Positions 33,725 to 42,194 of a stretch of 64,000 bases of DNA are shown here, piece by piece (the stretch's first letter is position 1; each line of letters opens with the position of its first letter). This DNA is from Mycobacterium haemophilum DSM 44634. GTDB taxonomy: Bacteria > Actinomycetota > Actinomycetes > Mycobacteriales > Mycobacteriaceae. Location of the stretch: assembly GCF_000340435.2 (NCBI RefSeq), contig NZ_CP011883.2:3146687-3210686 (forward strand), read 5' to 3'. The notes beneath the pieces are model-generated. The model was given only the letters and a program-made list of their open reading frames with translations. It was not told the origin of the DNA and searched no databases. Made by a program: the position numbers and the translations under genes.

Positions 33725-33864
33725 CCTCAGCGGGGACCTCGAAGCGGGCGCGCACGCCGGTGCCGCCGGAGCTCGTCGTGATCGGCAACCACCGCCAGGC
33801 AATCGCGCTGATGGTCGACGACGGCCAGACGGCCCGCTCCGTCGCAGTGTTCGCCGTCCCGTGA
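33721..33864 (+). pseudogene. truB: 3' remnant of truB (tRNA pseudouridine synthase B)
   Basis: A GTG overlapping the dinF stop (GTGA) opens 47 codons ending ELVVIGNHRQAIALMVDD then ARSVAVFAVP. This resembles the C-terminal end of TruB, the small domain after the catalytic part (pattern VI...G.AIAL..D....RSV.VF.P). The catalytic domain is missing, so the gene lost its first ~250 codons. Codon bias is the same GC-rich type as dinF. Placement between dinF and ribF matches a donor order dinF-truB-ribF. The assignment rests on a short match plus context. Confidence 0.45.
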
Positions 33865-34307
33865 GCCGGGCTAGGCTCGGGCTCGTGCAGCGGTGGCGTG
33901 GACTGGACAGCCTGCCGAGTGGCTGGAGTCGTTGCGTGGCGACCATCGGGGCGTTCGACGGGGTACACAGAGGACACCAGGAGCTGATCAACCGGGCGGT
34001 GCAGCTGGCCCGCGGCTGCGGCGTGCCGTGCGTGCTGCCGTTCACCCTGGAGCTGTCCAAGGTGACGCGCGATATCGCCGTCAAGCTGCGTGGTGCCGTT
34101 TATGGCTCCGAAGACGGGACCGTTGCGGCGCTGCGTACCCAAATCGCCGCGCTGCGGGCCAACCGCGTCGACACGCTCGCCAGCTATCGCGGGCACGAGA
34201 AACACACCTTCCCCGACCCGTCACTGCTGCGCGGCGGCATCCGAGCCGAGGAGAGCACGATCGACGGGCTCGACGAGGTCGCTGCGGCACTTCAGCAGAC
34301 ATCATGA
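33861..34307 (+). pseudogene. Chimera: ribF head fused to padR tail
   Basis: Residues 9-55 (from a GTG at 33885) match the start of RibF, the riboflavin kinase/FAD synthetase: QRWRGLDSLPSGWSRCVATI, then GAFDGVHRGHQELI with the nucleotidyl-transferase HxGH motif. After about 34060 the sequence changes to the C-terminal helical domain of a PadR-like regulator (DIAVKLRGAVYG, ASYRGHEKHTFPDPSLLRGG, EESTIDGLDEVAAAL). The RibF kinase and most of the adenylyltransferase are absent, and so is the PadR winged helix. Neither function can remain. The frame is open through the junction, so a 140-residue chimera could be made. Its stop overlaps fadH (ATGA). Native padR corresponds to H37Rv Rv1176c. Confidence 0.72.
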
Positions 34308-36337
34308 CGAGTTCATACCCAAACCTGTTGTCCCCGTTGGACCTTGGCTTTACCACGTTGCGCAATCGGGTGGTCATGGGTTCGATGCATACCGGACTGG
34401 AAGACCGAGCTCGCCATATCGATCGGCTCGCCGAATACTTCGCCGAACGCGCACGCGGAGGGGTCGGGCTGATCATTACGGGTGGCTACGCACCGAACCG
34501 CACCGGCTGGCTGCTGCCGTTCGCCTCGGAAATGGTTTCCGCCCCGCAAGCCCGCCGGCATCGTCGTGTCACCGGGGCCGTCCACGAATCGGGCGCCAAG
34601 ATCCTGCTGCAGATCCTGCACGCGGGACGTTATGCGTACCACCCACTTTCGGTCAGCGCGTCGTCAATCAAGGCGCCGATCAACCCGTTCCGGCCGCGAG
34701 CGCTGTCGCCCCGGGGCGTCGAAGCAACGATCACCGATTTCACCCGCTGCGCGCAACTGGCTCGCGAGGCCGGCTACGACGGAGTCGAAATCATGGGCAG
34801 TGAGGGATACCTGCTCAACCAGTTCCTGGCACCGCGCACCAACAAACGCACCGATTCCTGGGGTGGCACACCGGCCAACCGCCGCCGGCTCCCGGTCGAG
34901 ATCGTGCGCCGCATCCGCGCCGCCGTCGGATCCGATTTCATTATCTGTTACCGGATGTCGATGGCCGACTACGTCGAGGGCGGCCAAAGCTGGGACGAGA
35001 TCGTCGCGTTGGCGACCGAGGTGCAGGCCGCGGGCGCGACCATCATCAACTCCGGCTTCGGTTGGCATGAGGCCCGGGTACCGACGATCGTCACCTCGGT
35101 GCCGAGCGGCGCCTTCGTCGACATCAGCGACGCTGTCGCCCAACACGTCAGCATCCCCGTGGTGGCGTCCAATCGGATTAACATGCCGCAAGCCGCCGAA
35201 CAGATCCTGGCCAAGACCCGGGTGCAGCTGATATCGATGGCCCGACCGCTGCTGAGCGACCCGGAGTGGGTGCACAAGAGCGCGACGGACCGTTCCGAGG
35301 AGATCAATACCTGCATCGCCTGCAATCAAGCCTGCCTCGACCACGCATTCGCAAAGAAGATGGTGTCGTGCCTGCTCAACCCGCGGGCCGGGCGCGAGAC
35401 GCAGCTGGTGTTGTCCCCGACCCGGCGCGCCCGCTCAGTGGCCGTCGTCGGGGCCGGTCCGGCCGGACTGGCCGCAGCCGTCAACGCCGCCCAGCGGGGC
35501 CACCAGGTGACCCTGTTTGAAGCCAATGATTTCATCGGCGGCCAGTTCGACTTGGCCCGCCGCATTCCCGGCAAAGAGGAATTTAACGAGACCATCCGGT
35601 ACTTCACCACGATGCTGGACAAACACGGCGTCGTGGTGCGGCTGGGCACCCGAGTCACGGCCGACGAGTTGACCGGCTACGACGACGTTGTGCTGGCCAC
35701 CGGTGTGGTGCCGCGAATTCCCACCATCCCAGGCATCGATCACCCGATGGTGCTGACGTACGCCGAGGCGATCACCGGCGTCAAGCCGATCGGGAAAACC
35801 GTGGCGGTTGTCGGCGCCGGCGGCGTCGGCTTCGACGTCAGTGAATTCCTGGTCACCGACGCTTCGCCGACGCATGAACCAAAGGACCTGAAAAAATGGA
35901 AGGCCGAATGGGGCGCCGCGGATCCACCAGAAGCACGCGGTGCACTGACCGCTCCGCTGCCGGCGCCGGCTGCGCGTGAGGTGTTTTTGCTGCAGCGCAG
36001 CACGGGCCCGCAGGGCAAAGGGCTGGGCCGGACGTCCGGGTGGGTGCACCGGGCGTCGTTGAAGGCCAAAGGGGTGCACCAACTCTGCGGGGTGAATTAC
36101 GAGCGGATCAGCGACGACGGGCTGCACATTAGTTTCGGAGCGAACCGACAGCGCCCACGACTGCTCGCGGTTGACAATGTGGTGCTCTGTGCGGGCCAGG
36201 AGCCGGTCCGCGATCTGGAGAATGCGCTACGAGCTGCGGGTATTGACCCACACATCATCGGCGGGGCGGCCTTTGCCGCGGAGCTGGACGCAAAGCGCGC
36301 CATCAAGCAGGGCACCGAGCTGGCGGCCCGGCTCTAG
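34304..36337 (+). CDS. fadH: NADPH-dependent 2,4-dienoyl-CoA reductase
   Basis: Reduces dienoyl-CoA intermediates in the oxidation of unsaturated fatty acids. The 677-residue protein, orthologue of Rv1175c, has an N-terminal FMN barrel of the old-yellow-enzyme type (MGSMHTGLEDR, ILHAGRYAY, HGSEGYLL-type MGSEGYLLNQFL). A 4Fe-4S Cys cluster follows (CIACNQACLDHAF and CLLNPRAG), then FAD (VAVVGAGPAGLAAAV) and NADPH (VAVVGAGGVGFDVSEFL) Rossmann motifs. The ATG at 34304 overlaps the stop of the chimeric padR frame (ATGA), so translation of fadH may depend on that altered upstream frame. Confidence 0.94.
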   Translation: MTSSYPNLLSPLDLGFTTLRNRVVMGSMHTGLEDRARHIDRLAEYFAERARGGVGLIITGGYAPNRTGWLLPFASEMVSAPQARRHRRVTGAVHESGAKILLQILHAGRYAYHPLSVSASSIKAPINPFRPRALSPRGVEATITDFTRCAQLAREAGYDGVEIMGSEGYLLNQFLAPRTNKRTDSWGGTPANRRRLPVEIVRRIRAAVGSDFIICYRMSMADYVEGGQSWDEIVALATEVQAAGATIINSGFGWHEARVPTIVTSVPSGAFVDISDAVAQHVSIPVVASNRINMPQAAEQILAKTRVQLISMARPLLSDPEWVHKSATDRSEEINTCIACNQACLDHAFAKKMVSCLLNPRAGRETQLVLSPTRRARSVAVVGAGPAGLAAAVNAAQRGHQVTLFEANDFIGGQFDLARRIPGKEEFNETIRYFTTMLDKHGVVVRLGTRVTADELTGYDDVVLATGVVPRIPTIPGIDHPMVLTYAEAITGVKPIGKTVAVVGAGGVGFDVSEFLVTDASPTHEPKDLKKWKAEWGAADPPEARGALTAPLPAPAAREVFLLQRSTGPQGKGLGRTSGWVHRASLKAKGVHQLCGVNYERISDDGLHISFGANRQRPRLLAVDNVVLCAGQEPVRDLENALRAAGIDPHIIGGAAFAAELDAKRAIKQGTELAARL

Positions 36338-36462
36338 CGGGTGCGCCCAATTTCGCTGACCACGAACCCGGAAGGCCTGGTAACCTCGACCGCAGACGGC
36401 AACCACCGGGTAGATGCCGTCGCCGTCTTGTTGGCGGTGCACTAACTGGGGAAGGTGTCCAC

Positions 36463-36795
36463 ATGGTTAGGTCTTTGGCCAAATTGGCTGCCACCCTGGG
36501 CGGTGTGGCGCTGGCGCTGGCCGCTGCGGCCGGGATCGCATCCGCAGATCCACTGGATGGGGTCATCAACACGAGCTGCAATTACGGGCAAGTGGTGGCA
36601 GCGCTCAACGCGACGGATCCGGGTGCTGCGGCGCAATTGAACGCATCGCCGATCGCGCAGTCTTATTTGCACCAGTTCCTCGCCGCTCCGCCACCGAGAC
36701 GCGCACAGATGGCCGCGCAGTTGCAGGTAATGCCCGGGGCTGGGCAGTACCTCGGCCTGGTCGAGTCGGTTGCCGGCACCTGCAACAACTACTGA
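36463..36795 (+). CDS. Secreted antigen TB8.4
   Basis: Orthologue of the low-molecular-weight T-cell antigen TB8.4 (Rv1174c). The 110-residue precursor has a Sec signal peptide (MVRSLAKLAATLGG to IASA, cut before DP near residue 28) and a small helical domain with NYGQVVAALNATDPGAAAQL and a YLGLVESVAGTCNNY end. Two Cys (TSCNYG and GTCNNY) probably form a disulfide. The C-terminal region is highly conserved and the signal region is not. GGGGAAGG precedes the ATG. Function unknown. Confidence 0.92.
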   Translation: MVRSLAKLAATLGGVALALAAAAGIASADPLDGVINTSCNYGQVVAALNATDPGAAAQLNASPIAQSYLHQFLAAPPPRRAQMAAQLQVMPGAGQYLGLVESVAGTCNNY

Positions 36796-36841
36796 GCCGC
36801 GCAGCCGCGGGTTAGCTCCGCGGCGAGCGCGCACCTGAGGG

Positions 36842-39403
36842 TTACGCCGCTAGCGGAGCATAGGTGGTGGTGCGCTGGCGTGCGGGGCGGCCAATGCCCT
36901 CCGCGATCGCGATCAACTCGGCGACGGTCTTGGCGGAGCCGTATTCCGAACCGGCCATCCGCGAGATGGTTTCCTCCATCAACGTGCCGCCTAGGTCGTT
37001 GGCGCCCCCGTTGAGCATTACCTGCGTGCGCGCCACACCTAGCTTCACCCAGCTGGTTTGAATGTGAGAGATACGGCCGTGCAGCATGATTCGCGCCAGC
37101 GCATGCACGGCGCGGTTGTCGCGATGGGTGGGCCCGGGACGCGCCGCGCCGGCCAGGTACAACGGCGAATTCTGGTGCACGAAAGGCAATGGCACAAATT
37201 CGGTGAAGCCACCGGTGCGGTCCTGGATGTCGCGTAGGACCTGGAGGTGAGCTACCCAGTGTCGTGGACCGTCGACATGGCCGTACATCATGGTCGACGA
37301 AGAGCGCAGGCCCACCTCATGAGCCGTGGTGACGATCTCGACCCACATCGACGTCGGCAACTTGCCCTTGGTGAGCACCCAGCGCACTTCGTCGTCCAGG
37401 ATTTCGGCTGCGGTGCCGGGAATGGTGTCCAGGCCAGCCTCGCGCAGGCTGATCAGCCACTCACGAATACTCAACCCGCTCTTGGTCACCCCGTTGGCGA
37501 TCTCCATCGGGGAAAACGCGTGCACATGCATCGACGGGACCCGGGCCTTGACGGCGCGCACCAGATCGGCGTAGCCGGTGACCGGTAGCTCGGGGTCGAT
37601 ACCACCCTGCATACATACCTCGGTGGCACCGGCAACGTGTGCCTCCCACGCGCGATCGGCGACCTCCTCGCTGGACAACGAGTAGGCATCGGCATCACCC
37701 TTGCGTTGGGCGAACGCGCAGAACCGGCAACCGGTGTAACAGATGTTGGTGAAGTTGATGTTGCGGTTCACCACGAACGTCACGTCGTCACCCACCGCAT
37801 CACGCCGCAACGAATCTGCCAGTGCAGCAACAGCTTCCAGTGCAGGACCGTCGGCGGTGGCCAACGCCAGATATTCGTCGTCGGTGCACCCGGCGGGATC
37901 GCGTTCAGCTGAGCGCAGCGCGGCAAGCACATCGGTGTCTAGGCGTTCTGGCGCTTTGGCGCCTTGCGAGGCCAGCTCGTGCACGTGGGCACGGATTGAT
38001 TCCCAGTCGCCGAATGCGCTGTCGAGGTCGCTGCGGGCTTCGGTGATGCGGCCTTGCGTGTCGATCGCCGCACCCAGATCCACCCGACCGGCGGACTCCA
38101 CGTCGTCGGGCTCCTGCCAGGGCATGCCCACTGGATTGACATCGCGAGCCATGCCGGTCACCGGATCCGCCAGTGCCGCCACATGACCGGCCACCCGTGG
38201 GTCGATCCATGCCGCGCCCGCCTGCACATATTTGGGTTGGGCGGTCAACCGCTGCACCAAGGCGTAACCAGCCTCCGCGGTGACAGCAGCTAATTCACGC
38301 AAAGCGGGCCAGGGCCGTTCCGGGTTGACGTGGTCGGGCGTCAGTGGTGAGACACCACCCCAATCGTCGACACCGGCAGCGACCAACGCGAGACACTCGT
38401 CGCGCGACACCAGGTTCGGCGGCGCCTGAATACGCATCCCTGGACCCAGCACCAGCCGCGCAACGGCCACGGTTGCCAGGTAATCCTCGATCCCGGCATC
38501 CGGCGCCGCGGCCATCGCAGTATGTTCCTTGGCCCGGAAATTCTGCACGATCACTTCCTGGATATGGCCGAACTCCTTGTGCGACTTGCGAATCGCGTGC
38601 AAGGTTTCGGCACGCTCAGCCAACGTCTCGCCGATGCCCACCAGTAGACCGGTAGTGAACGGAATAGACAACCGGCCCGCATCAGTCAGCACCCGCAACC
38701 GCACCGCCGGGTCTTTGTCTGGGCTGCCGTAGTGCGCAAGGCCTTTCGTTTCGAATAGCCGTCGTGACGTCGTCTCCAGCATCATGCCCATCGACGGCGC
38801 CACCGGTTTGAGTCGCGACAGCTCCGACCAACTCATCACGCCGGGATTCAAGTGCGGCAACAGCCCGGTCTCCTCCAACACGCGAATCGCCATCGCCCGC
38901 AGATAGGACAACGTGGAGTCATAACCCCGTTCGGCGAGCCACTCGCGCGCTTGCGCCCAGCGATCCTCAGGCCGGTCGCCGAGGGTGAATAGCGCTTCCT
39001 TGCAACCGAGTTCACCTCCGCGACGGGCGATGTCGAGGATCTCGTCGGGCTCCAGGTACATCCCGGCGCCTTGGGCGCGCAGCGTACCTGGGGCGGTGAC
39101 GAAGGTGCAGTAGTGACAGCTGTCGCGGCACAGATGGGTGACGGGGATGAACACCTTCCGCGAATAGGTGATCGGCAACCGGCCGTCTGCGTCGCGTCGC
39201 CCAGCCGTCTCGAGACCCGCGTCGCGTACCCGCGCCGCGCTTGCGCAGAGGTCAGCCAGCTCCTCGCCACGTGCGGTCATCGCGACGGCCGCCTCGTCGA
39301 TATTCAGCGCGACGCCGTCTCGAGCCCGCCGCAATACCCGCCGTAGCGCCGACGGATTGGGCTTGGGCGGAACGACAGGGCTAGAAAGAGCTGTGGGCTT
39401 CAT
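36842..39403 (-). CDS. fbiC: FO synthase (7,8-didemethyl-8-hydroxy-5-deazariboflavin synthase)
   Basis: Bifunctional radical-SAM enzyme that makes FO, the chromophore of coenzyme F420, from tyrosine and a flavin precursor. The 853-residue protein matches FbiC of M. tuberculosis (856). The N-terminal CofG-like half has CRDSCHYCTF and the C-terminal CofH-like half has CYTGCRFCAF, the two CX3CX2C clusters. TRG-rich substrate motifs such as MMYGHVDGPRHWVAHL are present. The ATG at 39403 is preferred; a longer frame starts at 39451. Loss of this gene gives resistance to nitroimidazole prodrugs. The F420-binding protein at 61094 is a likely user. Confidence 0.96.
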   Translation of the reverse strand: MKPTALSSPVVPPKPNPSALRRVLRRARDGVALNIDEAAVAMTARGEELADLCASAARVRDAGLETAGRRDADGRLPITYSRKVFIPVTHLCRDSCHYCTFVTAPGTLRAQGAGMYLEPDEILDIARRGGELGCKEALFTLGDRPEDRWAQAREWLAERGYDSTLSYLRAMAIRVLEETGLLPHLNPGVMSWSELSRLKPVAPSMGMMLETTSRRLFETKGLAHYGSPDKDPAVRLRVLTDAGRLSIPFTTGLLVGIGETLAERAETLHAIRKSHKEFGHIQEVIVQNFRAKEHTAMAAAPDAGIEDYLATVAVARLVLGPGMRIQAPPNLVSRDECLALVAAGVDDWGGVSPLTPDHVNPERPWPALRELAAVTAEAGYALVQRLTAQPKYVQAGAAWIDPRVAGHVAALADPVTGMARDVNPVGMPWQEPDDVESAGRVDLGAAIDTQGRITEARSDLDSAFGDWESIRAHVHELASQGAKAPERLDTDVLAALRSAERDPAGCTDDEYLALATADGPALEAVAALADSLRRDAVGDDVTFVVNRNINFTNICYTGCRFCAFAQRKGDADAYSLSSEEVADRAWEAHVAGATEVCMQGGIDPELPVTGYADLVRAVKARVPSMHVHAFSPMEIANGVTKSGLSIREWLISLREAGLDTIPGTAAEILDDEVRWVLTKGKLPTSMWVEIVTTAHEVGLRSSSTMMYGHVDGPRHWVAHLQVLRDIQDRTGGFTEFVPLPFVHQNSPLYLAGAARPGPTHRDNRAVHALARIMLHGRISHIQTSWVKLGVARTQVMLNGGANDLGGTLMEETISRMAGSEYGSAKTVAELIAIAEGIGRPARQRTTTYAPLAA

Positions 39404-39672
39404 GGGATCCTGGCCTTCAGTCAGCGGCACGTTGGTGTAACTTCCCCACACTCAAATTTCATCCGCGACGTCCCCAACATATTCGCAACACTAGCGCCAG
39501 ACCATAGCTGGCACGCGGTCGAGTATCCCGGTGTCATCGCCGCGCGGCGAACGCTCGGCTAACCGTTTCGCGGACATCGCCGCTAATCAGCCGGGGATCG
39601 CGATACGATTCCTTCAATCGGTCACCACTAGGCGATAGCCGCGTTGTTGCGGACGCACGGGGGAGGTACGGG

Positions 39673-40617
39673 ATGTCTTTCGTACTCGCCACGCCAGATG
39701 CGCTGGTTACCGCGGCCTCGGACTTGGCCGGTATTGGTTCCACGCTTAACGCCGCCAATGCAGCAGCGGCGGCCCCGACAACCGGAATACTGGCCGCCGC
39801 CGCGGATCAGGTGTCGACGCAGATCGCTGCGCTGTTTTCCCAGCATGCGCAGGGGTATCAGCGGCTGAGCGCGCAGCTGGCCGCGTTTCATGAGCAGTTC
39901 GTGCAGGCTATGAGCACCAGTGCCAGCACATATGCCGCGGCGGAGGCCAACGCCGTGCAGACGCTGGTCAATGCGGTGAACAGGCCCGCCGAGCTGCTGC
40001 TGGGGCACCCGTTGCTTGGCGGCGGCGCCCACGTGGGCGGTCACCCGGCGGCCGGCGGCGTCTGGTCGAACGTCGCGGGACGCATCGAGAGTGTGCTGTT
40101 GGGCAACAGTGGGGCCGGGCTGATCGGCAACGCGTTCGGTCTCCCCGGCGGTAGCGGAGCAGCCGCGAATCACACTGGCGCCAGCGTGTTGGGGCTCCGG
40201 CCTACCGGCGGTGCCAGGGGCCTCACCGCTGCCGCGAACGCCCTGCTGCAGCCGGCGAATCTGACCAACGCTGCGGCAGCGCCGGCGGCAGCCGGATCGA
40301 TCGGCACCGCGATCGAGAATCTCTACCTCGCCGTTGAGCCATGGGTGCAGTACGGCTTCAATTTGCTGTCTTACGTGGTGGGTTGGGTGCCCTGGATCGG
40401 TATCTTGGCGCCGCAGATCAATTTCTTCTACTACCTGTTCGAGCCCATGGTGCAAAGCGCCCTGTTCAACACAATCGACTGGCTGGGCGGAACAATCACC
40501 TTCAGTCAAGGGCTGAGCAATTTCTGGGCGGCCACCACGGCGTCGGTCAACCAATTCATCCAGACCGAGGTCAACTGGGTGCTGAGTTTCCTCCCACCGC
40601 TGCCGCCACTCCCGTAA
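39673..40617 (+). CDS. PE12: PE12-like PE family protein
   Basis: PE protein of 314 residues with the standard start MSFVLATPDALVTAASDL, the PE core AAAADQVSTQIAALF and a YxxxE secretion signal (YAAAE, ~residue 92). The C-terminal ~210 residues are not PGRS. They are rich in small residues and end in a hydrophobic Trp-containing region (WVQYGFNLLSYVVGWVPWIG, FLPPLPPLP). Position next to fbiC and length match Rv1172c (308 aa). GGGGGAGG precedes the ATG. Its PPE partner is not nearby. Confidence 0.88.
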   Translation: MSFVLATPDALVTAASDLAGIGSTLNAANAAAAAPTTGILAAAADQVSTQIAALFSQHAQGYQRLSAQLAAFHEQFVQAMSTSASTYAAAEANAVQTLVNAVNRPAELLLGHPLLGGGAHVGGHPAAGGVWSNVAGRIESVLLGNSGAGLIGNAFGLPGGSGAAANHTGASVLGLRPTGGARGLTAAANALLQPANLTNAAAAPAAAGSIGTAIENLYLAVEPWVQYGFNLLSYVVGWVPWIGILAPQINFFYYLFEPMVQSALFNTIDWLGGTITFSQGLSNFWAATTASVNQFIQTEVNWVLSFLPPLPPLP

Positions 40618-40627
40618 AACCGATCCG

Positions 40628-41044
40628 TCAGCCGTAGCGGTTGCGCTGCCACAGCACCCACACCGGCGGCGAGACGCCCAACAAAATCAGCCACAGCGCT
40701 CCGTAGGCCATGACCCCCTTGCCCCCCAAAACGACATCATCGCCGGGACCGCCCAGACTGAGTAGCCCGACGGTGAGCAGCCATGTCCACAAGGGCAACG
40801 CAGCTAACCGCGGTGACCTCGTCCAGCGTCCGGCGGCCCACACCAGCGCCGCATTGACCAATCCGCTGATCAACCCGCTGATGGGAAACGGAACAGAGCC
40901 GATATAAAGAGGTAGCAGCATCGCCCCGCCCAATGCAGACAAAACCCCATCGACAGCCAAGAGCGCCAGGACAACGACGCGAATGGCGGGATCTGACGCG
41001 TCGCTGTCCTCAACCGACGCGGCGCGTGGCTTGGTTTCGGTCAG
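40628..41044 (-). CDS. Small four-helix membrane protein (Rv1171-like)
   Basis: About 138 residues with four membrane segments: VVVLALLAVDGVLSALGG, PISGLISGLVNAALVWAAG, LPLWTWLLTVGLLSLGG and YGALWLILLGVSPPVWVLW. No catalytic motif; function unknown. The likely start is a CTG at 41044 (L-TETKPRAAS) whose bases overlap the TGA of the microprotein upstream (CTGA), by analogy with ATGA/GTGA coupling. A GTG at 41089 is an alternative that would overlap the microprotein gene. Follows mshB in the same direction. Confidence 0.7.
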   Translation of the reverse strand: MTETKPRAASVEDSDASDPAIRVVVLALLAVDGVLSALGGAMLLPLYIGSVPFPISGLISGLVNAALVWAAGRWTRSPRLAALPLWTWLLTVGLLSLGGPGDDVVLGGKGVMAYGALWLILLGVSPPVWVLWQRNRYG

Positions 41045-41148
41045 GTCGGGACACTGTCGATCTGCGAGAGCACCGATGCGATTTCCCACTGCAGGCTGTC
41101 GAGTCGGTCCTGCCAATGCTGCAGGTTAGGGTCCAGGTCGGGGTCCAT
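41041..41148 (-). CDS. 35-residue conserved-looking microprotein after mshB
   Basis: ATG at 41148 with GGAAGGAAC upstream opens MDPDLDPNLQHWQDRLDSLQ and continues to SQIDSVPT, then TGA at 41043-41041. The strong ribosome site, amphipathic helix pattern (LQHWQDRLDSLQWEI) and stop-start overlap with the membrane protein gene support real translation. It may regulate or couple translation of its neighbour, or be a small helical partner. No family recognised. Confidence 0.5.
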   Translation of the reverse strand: MDPDLDPNLQHWQDRLDSLQWEIASVLSQIDSVPT

Positions 41149-41193
41149 ACCAAGTTCCTTCCACCCGCTCTGCCAAGCTATCTGACTGGCAGC

Positions 41194-42099
41194 CTACCGC
41201 GCATCAGATCCATCCAGGCCCAGTCCCGCGAGCAGATCGGTTTCCCAACCACGCTCATCGCGATCCCCCGCGCAGCCGGCGGCGAGAACGTAGTGCTCTT
41301 GCGCGAGAATCGGCAGCGCCATGTTGTTCGACAGGGCGCAGGCCCGGCCGGTCGGGCCGACGACGACTTGGGTGGCGTGCGCGGCCAGCGCGGCCGCCTT
41401 GGCGGCGCATGCGTCTAGGGTTGCCTCGACGACGGCATCGATGTCTTCGTCGGAATATCCGAAGTCGAACTCTTCACGCGGCGGGATCGTCCACTCGGGC
41501 TGCAAATCGTTGCCCTGCAGCGCGTTCACCCCGGCCTCGAATGCGCTGAGGGCGAAGACGGACCAGTAGAACTTTGGTACTGTCCACGGCGCCCCCGGGT
41601 ATTCGGTGCCTGAGCCAGCGGCGGCCACCGCGGCTGTGGTGACACGGTGGGTGTGGACGTGGTCGGGATGGCCGTATCCGCCGTGGGGATCGTAGGTCAC
41701 CACGACGTGCGGACGCAGTTCACGGATGATCGCGACCAGGGCCCCGACGGCCTCGTGTTCGTCGGCGTCGATGAACCGCTGACGACGCCGCGGCGCGGTG
41801 CCGCGCATGCCCGAGTCGCGCCAGCGACCCGCGCCGCCGAGATAAATGGGTGCGCCGACCCCCAACGCCCGCAACGCCTCAGTGAGCTCAAAGATTCGGT
41901 AGCCGCCGAGTTGGTCCGCGTGATCGACGGCCAGCTCCGCCCAGCGGTCACCGATGACCTCGCCTTCCTCGCCGAGTGTGCATGTCACTACCTGCACCTG
42001 AGCCCCGCGCGAGGTGTAGTGCGCGATGGTGGCGCCGTTGCTGAGGCTCTCGTCGTCGGGATGGGCATGTACGAACAGCAGCCGCGGCGTCTCGGACAT
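41194..42099 (-). CDS. mshB: Mycothiol deacetylase MshB
   Basis: Zn-dependent LmbE-type deacetylase that removes the acetyl group from GlcNAc-inositol in mycothiol synthesis. Length 301 against 303 in M. tuberculosis. The metal site is seen as AHPDDES (His13, Asp16 and catalytic Asp15) and the third ligand in HPDHVHTH (~residue 145). The start has no Shine-Dalgarno, but TAGGGT (42111-42106) is six bases upstream, so a leaderless message is predicted. Divergent from the TetR gene, 95 bp away; the PE11/PPE17 pair I recall between them in H37Rv is absent. Confidence 0.95.
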   Translation of the reverse strand: MSETPRLLFVHAHPDDESLSNGATIAHYTSRGAQVQVVTCTLGEEGEVIGDRWAELAVDHADQLGGYRIFELTEALRALGVGAPIYLGGAGRWRDSGMRGTAPRRRQRFIDADEHEAVGALVAIIRELRPHVVVTYDPHGGYGHPDHVHTHRVTTAAVAAAGSGTEYPGAPWTVPKFYWSVFALSAFEAGVNALQGNDLQPEWTIPPREEFDFGYSDEDIDAVVEATLDACAAKAAALAAHATQVVVGPTGRACALSNNMALPILAQEHYVLAAGCAGDRDERGWETDLLAGLGLDGSDAR

Positions 42100-42194
42100 G
42101 GACGCACCCTACCGGAGCCAGCTACCATGTCGAGCGGTCCGCGCTGCGGGATCCGGCAACAGCAAATAGGAACGCCAGCGGCTACTATCGAAAA

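Larger units (their letters stand above)
32220..34060. mobile_element. Horizontally acquired segment dinF-truB'-ribF' replacing the 5' part of padR
   Basis: GC content, especially at third codon positions, jumps at about 32220 and falls again at about 34060. The content (dinF, truB tail, ribF head) is a slice of a housekeeping operon of another actinobacterium. No integrase, terminal repeat or tRNA is present, so homologous or illegitimate recombination is more likely than a mobile element. The internal loss of truB occurred before or during transfer. Confidence 0.7.

Noticed and set aside
32414..34084. Long minus-strand frame of 556 codons opposite dinF
   Set aside because: Antisense shadow of a very GC-rich gene; the sequence is repetitive Arg/Gly/Glu/Pro without any family motif, while the plus strand encodes a clear MATE protein.
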